From positions 34,726,904-34,790,903 of the forward strand of contig OX439004.1 in NCBI GenBank assembly GCA_949316495.1: a stretch of DNA of 64,000 bases. Reading direction: 5' to 3'. Origin of the DNA: Amphiduros pacificus (lineage: Eukaryota > Annelida > Polychaeta > Phyllodocida > Hesionidae). Of the stretch, positions 38,659 to 48,915 are shown piece after piece (positions within the stretch are counted from its first letter, which is position 1; each line of letters starts with the position of its first letter). The notes beneath the pieces were generated by a model. The model saw nothing but the letters and a program-made list of their open reading frames with translations. It had not been told where the DNA came from and did not search any database. Both the position numbers and the translations under genes were made by a program.

Positions 38659-39063
38659 CATGGCATATAAATACAATTATCAGACAATTTGTTTATGATT
38701 ATATGACATTCGATAAAAACTCTACACATTGACAATTTAGAAATAGATTTAATGAAAATATAGAATGCTGACATGTTGACAATCAACAGACAGCAATAGA
38801 TTTGGTGCAAAGTGTTTGTTGGTGGACTAGTTTATCCTGGCAACACAGGAAGACACATGCCTCATTCAATGTCACTGCTTGGTTTTGCCTGCATGCTGCA
38901 ACCAAGGAGATGTGTTGTGTTTGGCAGCAAGATGCATGTTTTTTTTTGCCTTAATATTGTAAAACCTGAGATCGCATATTTATTTAATAGCCTTGGCAGG
39001 CCACAGGTCTTTGGCTCATGATAAATGCATATTTTTTACCTTGTATGTTCTCTGGGTTCTTTT

Positions 39064-39364
39064 TAATGTGAGAGGACCAGTGATTTGCAGGACCGGGAAT
39101 TGTGTGCAAAAGATGGCTAGCTGCTTACAAAGTCTTGCATGGGTGCATTGTGGTGGTGTGCAGGGATACTGCAGTGAGGAACAAGAGGTCCGAGATGCCA
39201 TCGCCTTGCCAATTCCCACCATGTACTTCTGGGGCCATCCATTCAATGGGAGCATATTCTGTGGGGGCCCTCCCCAGTTGTGTTTGACATGAGGGGCCAT
39301 CCGTCCTTGTCAACCAATCACTGGCTGGTTCACTGATATGGCCGGTTTAGAGGACCTGACTGTA
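39064..39364. mobile_element. Possible pogo-like element, one end clear
   Basis: The right end, reverse-complemented, begins CAGTCAGGTCCTCTAAACCGG and is followed by TA (39363-39364); it shares CAGTCAG with the MITE at 19792. The left end is uncertain; a CAGTGATTTGCAGGACCGG near 39076 is a weak candidate without a flanking TA. Inside, GGGGCCATCC occurs twice (about 39231 and 39292). No transposase motif is seen. Confidence 0.35.
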
Positions 39365-39442
39365 TTAATCTACCGCACCATGTAAACGCAATGATAGGAA
39401 CACACACTGCCATGACCAAATACCTGCCAGGGATCAAACCAT
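39365..39442 (-). mobile_element. Possible SINE remnant
   Basis: On the minus strand GGTTTGATCC at 39440-39431 resembles a polymerase III B box, followed by CTGGCAGGTATTTGG. No convincing A box is found at tRNA spacing. It directly abuts the TA of the pogo-like end. Confidence 0.25.
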
Positions 39443-41699
39443 GCTACCCCGAAAGCCATCTTGAATCTATCTCTTTCAGCATTACATATGAGTTAGACAT
39501 ATACTGTCATGAGATTGCCAGAAATTAAAAAAAATCTTGTCCTCTTTATCATTATATTCCAACCATCTTCTCAAATACAGACTTAAATTTATTTTTTCTA
39601 TTCAAATAAAACTTTAATATTTTTCCTGCACAAAGTGAGAACTCATTTTGGACAAAATGGAAGTGGAGTTGAGTCAACACTCATTAGCGGGGATCAGTGG
39701 CAGTAAATTCCTCAATCATTTACCACTGACAGAAATATCCACATGGTAATATGATTACAATTCATACATATAACAAAAACAGAAGCGTTTTATTTGGCCA
39801 CTCCATCATCTGCCTTTACCTCCATTACAAACACAGTTGACATCTTTTGCCCTGAAAACATGGAGGGCGCAAACAAAAACTTCCATTTGAGTATTGCATT
39901 CAATAGCCTGGCAGCTTTTTAGTCGCCCGAGGGTTTCCGAATCTGACGTAAAATATCCTCTCATAACAGCATGATAACTGCTATTGTTTGGTATGTCCCA
40001 CATCAAAAATGCTGCTGTTTTAACTTTTATTTCATAACCCAAGGCTTCACCATTATCACCCTGAATAATCTCGCCAGGAGGTTTTTTCCGTTTTCATCAA
40101 TCTATCACCTTTATCCGTGTCATTTTGCCTCCTTCTTCCCTGTTATTGTCACAATTGCATAATGCCCAATTTTAGCATGAAATCTGTCTAATTAGCACTG
40201 TGAAATTTTTGTTCATTTTATTATAAATTCTGTGAGTTGTACTCGTTTTTTTGTGCCTTTACAAGAGATAGAAATTCTTCTGAAAAAAATTAATACTAAT
40301 TATAAAATTTATCATGCTTATAAACACATTTTTGGTGGAAACGAAAAGAAAATATTGGGAGGAAAGTGATGAGTTTGAGCGAGGGTAAACTTGAACCCCC
40401 TGAAGCTAGAAACATCAATTAGGCAATGGCTTTTTCACACTATGACAATATAACAATACCCTAGAACATTTCAACTGCTGCATTTTTCAATGATTCCGAC
40501 ATTTTATTATCAGGCATGAGACACTTGATGTCTGGCGTCTCTACTCATGCTACAAAAATATAATTAAGCTTCAAATTGACAAAGACACAAAAGACGCAAA
40601 TAGTCTGTAGGCTGTAATAAAAACAGCATCACAGCACAAAATATTTGAAATTCTTTTCACTCTTTGATTGATCGAGGACAGATCTTCATCAATTATTCAC
40701 GTCTCCATTTTGGGAATGTCTTGAAAAGTAATTCATATATCCTGTTTTAAAACTTTAATTCAACTTCAATTGATTAAAGCCATTCTAAAATGTGTGTAGC
40801 TGTATATCTTTGATTGTCTTTGTGGCTAGTGTTTTCTAGCCATTGATTAAGTGAAGGATATCAGTAAAAACAGAAACTTCACTAATTGCATTTACAGTAT
40901 TTTACAACCCTCAAGAGAACAGACAAACTGGATAATATTCCAAACTGCCTTTTATTTCTTTACTTTTTGTGTCTTTAACTTAATTTAAAAAGGCACAGAT
41001 ATCTAGCAGTTATTAGCTGAACATCTGTTTAACAAAAACAATATGGCCTTTTTGTTTTTGCTCAATTAATTTATTTCAATTGAGTTTTCATTCATTCAGC
41101 ATGCTGTTAGCTTAACATGGGTTTCATACAAAATGCAAAGAAAAATGGATGACTAAAAATCAATCTTTTCTTTTAGAAATGAACACTTTTTTCAATTTGT
41201 TTTTGGTTCCATTGCATTCTTTTTTTCTAGGTGTGAGCCTTGTTAAAACTTTCCGCGTCCAGGTATTGTTCTGATCATGTGTTTCAACACACCGCCAGCT
41301 TTTTTTCTCTCACCAAAACTTTGTGTTGCAGTTTTAAAAATAACATCAGTTTTTCTAAACTTTTTTCTGAATTGAGGTGGAATTGATCTCTTCTGCTTAA
41401 CGATGTTAGCATATAAGGGAAGCCTGCGTGTTCCTTGCTACCAGAGAAGCACAGAGCCTGTTGCAGGCAGCCAATGCCAATCTTGCTTTGTTTGACCAGC
41501 GCCAAACTTCCTTTCACCACTGCATTGTTGGACACCAAAACAGCCATCTTAACTTTCCCTGCATCGACTTTTGCGGCCCATTGGACCAATATAGACAGAT
41601 CAATCTCATGTTTTTTTCTCTTGCCACCACTGATGGTACAAGAAAGAAGGATCCACCCGTAAGTCAACTATCAATAGCCCTGGGCTAACTCCCGTGTCA

Positions 41700-41975
41700 G
41701 GTGACCTTCAGTGCCTCAAAGTCAGAATACATGTTGTGTTAGAGTCAAATGACCTTCAATGGGACAATGTCAAATGACCTTCATCACCATTGTGCAATCT
41801 ACATTCAGTACAAGCACAAATGACCTTAAAAGTCAAAGTAAATGTGATTTCATAGTTTTAAATGACCCTCAGTTCCATAAAGCCATCTATCTGCATTCAC
41901 TACAACATTGTAAAATGACCTTCAGTGCATCAAGATCAAATTTCCTATAGTGTCATAGTATCAAATGACCCTCAG
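41700..41975. repeat. Degenerate array with seven TGACCYT half-sites
   Basis: TGACCTTC or TGACCCTC words recur at about 41702, 41749, 41777, 41820, 41865, 41918 and 41967, mostly preceded by AAA and followed by AGTG or AATG. Spacing is irregular (roughly 28-53), so this is an old, eroded tandem repeat. Fainter related words (CAGTGCC, AGATATTTTA) continue to about 42310. Confidence 0.5.
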
Positions 41976-42707
41976 TACAATCTACCTTCAGTGTCATCGG
42001 GTCAATGGACTCATCAAGTCACAATATGAAAGCATATTTGGTGCCAGCATCTAATGAAACCAATTTGATATATCTCATAACTTTTAGTGCCAAATTACCA
42101 TACTTGCTTTTTCAATCCAAGATATTCCAATCAGAGATATTCTGCATTTCAATGTAAGTTATGCAAATCTCATATATTCCTTCCTCCATTGACAGATATT
42201 TTATACTCCAGTGACAGCTATTAGTTCTCAGATATTTTAGCCTTCAGTGAATAATGTGAAAAATCTCAGACACTCAGACATTTCAGTGCCAAATATGAAA
42301 ATTCAATATATTCTAGGCAATGAAATTTATTCCAATTTGATGAACAAATATTAAACCTAGTTGTCAGATTTGATTTATTTGTATTAATGACCATTGCAAA
42401 ACTGTTTAGGTTATATCATGTCAGACAGAAGTCTGTCATTGGAGTGCAATGCCCTACTCTTTTTGAAGAGTGATTGGGGGATCTTTCTTTTGCATTATCA
42501 CAAACACATGATAACACAAACCACAGCATATGATAACGAGTCATGGAGCACTGGCTGGAATGGGAAACTCATATTCAGTGATTGACAAATTAGCATTCGG
42601 TGTCAGATACACATTCATGAGACAGATATTTCAATTTTCCATGCCACTATAGAACAAAACCAAGAATAAAAGAAAAAATAAGAATATTTTGTTTTGCAGA
42701 TCCTTAC

Positions 42708-42900
42708 TATTGCAGACCACTTTGGAAGCTTCTGGCTTATAATCTACGACTGAGGGTATTGCTCTGACGCATTCCTTCATGCGCGTAATAGCGGTGAGTG
42801 TCAGAGGACATACAAACTGGGCTAGATAGTCTCTTTTCGTATCCCCATGCTCAAAACGCTCCATCATGGCCGCTATTATCTCTTCAATCCACACTCCCCT
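42708..42900 (-). CDS. Possible coding exon of an unrecognised protein
   Basis: This lies within a 146-codon minus open frame (42631-43071), the longest in the window not caused by a repeat. The part 42900-42708 is GC-richer and encodes WIEEIIAAMMERFEHGDTKR and then DYLAQFVCPLT, followed by donor GTAAGG at 42707-42702. The upstream acceptor (GGAAAG before GGGAGTG) lacks a pyrimidine tract, which is a weakness. On the plus strand an excellent acceptor (ATTTTGTTTTGCAG, ending 42699) and a donor, GTGAGT, near 42795 bracket the same DNA, but the frames between them are closed by stops. The family is not recognised, and chance remains possible. Confidence 0.25.
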
Positions 42901-44346
42901 TTCCTTATTTTTTGGTATTTTATTCAATAATATAAGCCAACATTGGCTGCTTTTTAAAACATCCTTTGACCATGACTTTAAGTGCTTATGTTTGTAAGAA
43001 ATGATGCCTGATGAAAACCTATTATGCACAAAGCAAATAAATGTTTTGTATTTTATGCTTAAATCATCCATCTCAAGTTTGAATACACATAATATAGATT
43101 GTAAAATAAGCTTATATCTCCTAACTTCATTTATATTTGGAATGAAATTTGTAAACTTACATAAACTTCTGATTCTTCAGATGACACTCAGATATGGTAT
43201 CCTCAAGAGTGGCTTGAATATTCACAAAGGATCTACAAAAAAGCAAAAGGAAAAACTTTAAAATTTACAACAAAAATGAAAATGTTAATATCTGTATGTA
43301 CATAAACAGATTTGAGAACAATCACTTCATTTGGCTGGGATTCAATAGTTTATGCAGGTATCTCACACTTCCACTCGTGAGAGTCTGCACTCACAAAGAC
43401 AGAGACAACTTTAAACAGAGATAACCTCCAAATTGTCTGAGAACAATATCAGAGATAACCTCAAAACTGCCTGCGAAGTTTCAAATCTGCACTGTCAGAT
43501 AAGAACCTGGAAGACTCAAATGACCGTATGAGCACCCTTTCTGTAAAGGAGGTATCTCGTCAAGATCTATGAAACTTGATCATGATATTCCCCTTTAAAC
43601 ACACTGACTGACAGCCATTGTGATTTCACACGGTGGTCCTGAGCGCTAAATTGTAATGTCAACTAATATCTTCTATTAACATCCAAAGTTGTGATCTTAA
43701 TGAAAATCATTTCACTGAAATTCAGCAAAGACCACCTACCGCACAAATTTTGTTGAAAAAGTTTTCACTTGTGTTCTCAACTGTTGAAATATGAGCACTG
43801 CTCTACCACAAAACTCCATTTTCCTACCTGGTGCTACCCACGGAGTGCAAAATGAATGGCTGAGCGGGTGTCAATTGTTCAGGACTCAACCTAGACACGA
43901 TAATTGTGTGAAGATTACAAATAGTTCTCCTCTCTCAGGCTGCATATATGTCTGAAATCCTACGAGGTTGGTCAGCGACTCCGTACACTTCAGATCTATT
44001 AGCTGATAACTCTGGGAAGACGAGTAACCAGTGCGGAAAGATGCAGTATCAGTTCCTTTCTCACCTTGCACTCTGTCTCTACATGGCAAACTGCTGAATG
44101 GCACATGAAAGTGGTGGTAACTTTTTGTAATCCCAAATTCTAGCCACAAGTGTGTCATTATCTCAGAGTTGCGAATGACTAATTAGTACTCAGAGAACAG
44201 TATCATGGTGATACAAGCTCATGCACACTCAGAACAAAGCGTACCTAGCAACACTCTGTGTGGGAAGAACGGGAGGAGGCAACTGACCAGCATAAAGTGG
44301 TAACAGAAAAATGAGGGTAGGCGTTAAAACTGTAAATGTGCCTGGT
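42901..44346. other. No gene assigned
   Basis: AT-rich to about 43330, then unique DNA of mixed composition. The minus open frame at 43886-44158 is not recognised. Confidence 0.45.
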
Positions 44347-44599
44347 TTAGGTACTGCTGCAACTTGCTCTTGTCAGACGCTCCACGCCCGACTGCTCTGG
44401 CACAATATCACCGTCAGGCACTGTTTGATGAGAGGGAACTAGTCTAAGGCTCGTGGCACGTAGGTCACATGTCAGTGAGTTCGTAAAAGCAGCAGGGAGT
44501 CCACCGTTGACAATGAGGCTCGTGTCGTTTAGCGGTGAAAACAAACTCTCGTCAGACAAACTTCTTATCCCCGAGGGGACATCTGGCTACCCCACCTTT
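44347..44599 (-). CDS. CpG-rich open segment, possible exon
   Basis: The minus strand is open from about 44580 to the stop at 44347. It has no ATG but a possible acceptor (TGTTGTCTTGTCAG) just upstream at 44600. The translation is serine/threonine-rich and includes FSPLNDTSLIVNGG with an N-D-T glycosylation-type sequon. CpG is visibly denser here than in the flanks (for example CGTGTCGTTTAGCGG on the plus strand), as in a promoter-proximal exon or a young insertion. The family is not recognised. Confidence 0.22.
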
Positions 44600-45551
44600 C
44601 TGACAAGACAACACTCTCTCTTGCGTTTCTGACAATATTCTTCCATTTTTGGCACCAAAAATACATGGGAATTTTATCCTTATGTGTTCCTGAACATACC
44701 TCGCCCATTAATCTTGCATGTCATTGAAAGAAGAACATTTACACTTTGTCAGAAATGACAAAAATGTTTCCCTGGACCAGAAAGGGATTAAAGGATCATT
44801 TCAAACACCATCTGATTGGCTGACATGCATCAAATCACAATCGCTGAAATTCAAAGCCAATCTGCACCTTTCCATGTTGAATCTGCAAATAATACCGCAG
44901 GGCTAATGCTTGCTCAAACACTTAACTTGGGTTACTTCATTTGTAAGGTGACCCCAAGTTTGGATATGTGATCGGCTGAACTTTTGACCATGCCACAAAA
45001 ACCACTTCAAATATTAGAATTGTACATACATTCACTTGTGCACATGTCCTAATTGTATTAGTTATGAAATCAGATACCTTGATCTCATTCAGATTTATTT
45101 ACTTTGAAATCTGTCTCCACTTTCTTGATGGAAGGGGAGTAGTGATAAAATAATGATTCATGCTTCAACAAGTGTACAAGTAATATTTCTTTGCTATACC
45201 TCTCAATTAAGTTTGATAATCTTGATTCACTTCTGTAATAAATTTAGTTTTACCCCTATCAATTCATATTATGGTTCTTTCTCCATATGACTTCCTGGGT
45301 TTTGCTGAAATCTTCCTTATTTCACAACAAAAACTCTGATCATTTTTTTTTATACTAATTTATGAAATCATACAAAATTAAGGTAAAATCTGAGAATATA
45401 GATTTGGCAACGTCAAACTTTAAAGAAAGATTTAGATAACTATAGGCCTGTTTTTGTCCTTTTACGCTGGGCACCTTTTACATTTCTTGCACCTCAGACG
45501 AGCAAACAGAGAACAGCTTTCTAATATAGCTGCAAACACTCCACCAAATGA

Positions 45552-45587
45552 CACACAAACAACAGGCTCGCACCAACTGTTTGTGTG
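45552..45587. other. Hairpin: 10-bp perfect stem, 16-base loop
   Basis: CACACAAACA at 45552-45561 and TGTTTGTGTG at 45578-45587 are exact reverse complements; CAGG and CCAACTG extend the pairing imperfectly into the loop. The stem is too short for a microRNA precursor. It may be the end of a small unrecognised element. Confidence 0.5.
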
Positions 45588-46417
45588 GCCTGTCTGTGGC
45601 TGCACCACAATAGTCTCGCACAAACTAGGTTTAGTGGCAAGGGAATGGCTGTTACTCAGAGACCAATAAAAACCTTGATATGTTGAAATCAACATAGCTA
45701 CTGGGAACTTAACGATGGATCACTGGGGATGTGTTTTTTTTTGCTTTTCCAGCTGATACGGATGAAATTGGTAATATGCATATTTTGTGATAAATGTTCT
45801 CATCATATTGCTCATGTGTTTCATATTTCATATCCATTTCAATGTCCATTTCACATGCCTTTCACTCTACTTTTATAAAATATACGACACATTTAAATTT
45901 ACAGTTTTGTCAATGTCAATTATGATGATTTTTTCAATGTTTACTACTGTTAAGCAAGAACTAATTTTTCAGTTTGTCAAAGCACGTTATGTTTCAATTA
46001 AAATCAAATTCCATTTTAATTGAGGGTTACGCAAGCTCAATTGTGTTTTATGTTGCACAGATGAACGGAAACTGCATCTTGACAATATAACAATTATTAG
46101 AAATGCACGAAAATGAATGAAAAAGTAATCAATTTCACCTGTCAAATAATGCTTCACCTAGGTTGTAATATAAAATCCTGTAGTATAATCAAGCCTATTA
46201 AAATGTGGAGTAATGAGTATGTTTGATAACAGTTTACTATTTGTGCATGCAAAGCTGACACGTTTTGTTTGAAGTGGTCAATGTTTCGACATGAGGCAGC
46301 ATACACTTAAAGCAGCAAGATGACCTAAAATAAAAAGTGCACAGTCATTGCCACGGAAATTATGCTCCAGAATTGTCACTAAAAGACTCATGGTGTATCT
46401 CAGTTCGGCGCTCAAGC

Positions 46418-46485
46418 ATGCAAATACCGCTTAATCAGGGTCATTATGTAATTATGAATGACAATTAGGAATTTAATTAATACGA
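46418..46485. promoter_or_regulatory. POU octamer and homeodomain cluster
   Basis: A perfect octamer, ATGCAAAT, at 46418-46425 is followed within 65 bases by TTAATC, GTAATTATG, CAATTAGG and TTTAATTAAT. Such density of octamer plus homeodomain cores is typical of developmental enhancers. Nothing coding overlaps it. Confidence 0.4.
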
Positions 46486-48219
46486 TGTTGATTATGGCAT
46501 GGACGGCAGTGCTCATCCTAGATTGGTTGAAACCACCGAATGTGTCCGGCACTCATTTCCTGTGGTATTGATGAGGACGTTTATAGGGACGAATTATAGA
46601 CATTGTCTACAAATCATCTTGTCTACGATTATGTAATAAACAAAGTGATGGCAGACATTTTGGAGGGAAATGAGTCTAGTACTGACCGTGTCTCATCAAA
46701 GCTAAACTCTATGTCCATTATCCCTTAGTATCAGCTAATTTATCGCAAACAGCACTTCAACGCACGATGTACAACACTAATATTCTTTGTTTGTAATCAC
46801 AAATGGATTACATTTACTTATGAATGTGAATTTGAAAAGTGCACTATATATATTACAATCAATCATGGAAAACATCAGACATGATTTATGTTATTTTGTT
46901 TATTGTGGAACAAATTGTGATGTTGCCTTGCTTTTCAATTGGCATGATTGAGCTAAAGACTGAGAAACAAAATGGATGATATTTAGGTCATATCCAGTAT
47001 ATTCAGTATGTGGTCATTTGGATTGGTAGGACACCTGTGGGTGTGACCATGACCTCTTAGTCTGGTCACAGGGCCTTGTTGATCATTTGTAGTACAGGCA
47101 CCAGTCAAGACCAAATGTAATTAGTGCGGTCAAAGACATCACTGGACAGACTGGTCCATCTGCCCTTGGTTGTATAGAATACTAAGCAAGTGAGGAGAGG
47201 GGACCAGAATAATTAACGCTACAACATTGCAATGTCACTAATCTAATCTACAAGACAAAGTCACTTGCTTATTGTTCTGGTCAAGACTGATAGCAGTCCA
47301 AGTGAACTGCTCTTTTGAGCTAATTCATCAGTGTCATTGTGGCATTGTTCTGCGAGGTCCCAATAAAGCTGAAGTTGCCTATAATTTAGGCAACAGTCGG
47401 CACAATTCCAGGAACATCCGTTAATTAAGATGGCTATTCTTTAATCAACAAGTCTTTATTCATGAATGACATGACCCTAGAAGGCATAAAAATCAAACAA
47501 GACCTTCAGAATAATATCTTCTCATAGAAAATCTTATCTCTTAGTTGATATCTCTTTTTCAGTACATTATTGCTCTTCCGGGAAAAAAAGTTGATGGTGA
47601 CATGTGGCTCCACCTACAACATCTGCAAAATGGAGATCCAGACAGAAACAAAGCAAATAAAGCATGGCAGTCAAGCGGAGGGGGTTACACAACATCCGTG
47701 TGACCTTCCTGATAACCTACCAGTGTCTACATCCAGAATAAATACATCCATATCACTCGCATATCGGACGGGTTTTATCCTCTGATCATCGCCTCCACCT
47801 TAAACGTGCAAGGCTGCTTAACAAAATGATGTCTATGTGAACAAATATTTAACTTGACATGCCCCAGTGCATAATGAATCCAAAATTCTCCTTAATTTGT
47901 TCACTAAGCACTTCAAGTGTTTTGTGTAAATACTCATCTACCTTATCCATTGATTGTCACAATCCAGTTGATATATAAAATATTAAGTTTTCATTTTATA
48001 AATAACAGGTTGCCAAGATTTCTTGGGATTAGGAATATTTGAATGCCTTCCATAATGTTTGGGTTGCTATTTAGTCCAATAAGTAAGGCTATATACTGAG
48101 AGAGGACCGCTTACCAGTCTGCTTCATTCTATCAGCAGGTACCATTCCCTGTGGGAGAAGAAATAATGTAATATTTCCTGCTATTGTGAGAGGCAACCTG
48201 TTGCAAGTGCGGAACCTAT

Positions 48220-48234
48220 CCACCAGGGGGAGAC
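48220..48234 (+). promoter_or_regulatory. CTCF-like motif
   Basis: CCACCAGGGGGAGAC fits the core except that the usual C after the G run is A. An intermediate match. Confidence 0.3.
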
Positions 48235-48783
48235 AATGGCCATGTAAATATATGCACCTGCCTCTTTGTTTAATGTGTGAACAAACAGTGGGATGTGAAA
48301 TGGAGGTCATTTTGCAATACTGAATGATACAAACAAGATGACTTATCTTAATAATACAGACATCTGATCACGTCTGAATGACAATCACAAAGTCCGTCCA
48401 TCAGATATATCTCTTTTATGCAGACATTTTTGTGATGGAGTGATATATTCGTGAAATATTCCTGATGACATCACTAAAAGAAGATCAATGGTTTTAACCC
48501 TTCTTTCCCATCCTAGCAGATCCCATTAATAGAGGGCAGCACTGGCTGCAATCACAATGGAAACATTTGGTTTTTGCTCATCCTGACCGTTGACAAGGCA
48601 AAGGGTTAACTGTTTATTATAATATTCTGAATTGTAGAAAGCTGATTTGAATAACACTTTCCCCAGAAATATTCAAAAGTATTTATCTCATAAACATCAC
48701 AGTCAATATCAAATTAAAAATTACTATATTGTATGTCAGGCTAGGACACTAAGTTTAAGATGTATGGAAAGTTCTCATTGTTT

Positions 48784-48915
48784 ATCAGGGTAAAGGTTAT
48801 GTTTGATGTCACAGTAAAAGGTCTCAACATATGTCAGGGTGAAGGGTCACATTTGGTATCATAGGGATGTATCTTATCTTGTATCAGACAAAAAGGTCAT
48901 GTCTAAAATATGGGA
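48784..48915. repeat. Degenerate tandem repeat, about three copies
   Basis: The pattern (T)ATCAGGGTAAAGG, TGTCAGGGTGAAGGGTCA, TATCAGACAAAAAGGTCA recurs at roughly 50-60 base spacing, each copy ending in GTCA or TTA with an AAGG(T)TCA-like word. It is strongly eroded. Confidence 0.4.

Larger units (their letters stand above)
38659..41690. other. Unique DNA with transposon debris, no gene seen
   Basis: No supported gene. 39060-39440 holds a pogo-like end and a SINE-like B box (listed separately). The block 39800-40200 is of high complexity with SOX-like ATTGTT and homeodomain-like words. TGATTGAT, a PBX/HOX composite word, lies at 40665-40672. The minus open frame at 41284-41667 (127 codons) is not recognised and is within chance expectation. 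Confidence 0.5.
44600..48783. other. Unique AT-rich DNA, no gene seen
   Basis: No supported gene. Two items stand out and are listed separately: a hairpin at 45552-45587 and a POU/homeodomain cluster at 46418-46485. 48220 carries a CTCF-like word. Confidence 0.5.

Noticed and set aside
38222-38670. Hexapeptide-repeat proteins on both strands
   Set aside because: By-product of the 18-bp minisatellite.
40366-40410. Second SINE B box (GGGTTCAAGTTT on the minus strand)
   Set aside because: Lacks the terminal CC of the B box and has no A box at the right distance.
41284-41667. 127-codon minus open frame
   Set aside because: AT-rich ends, no recognised family, and an overlapping plus frame of similar quality.
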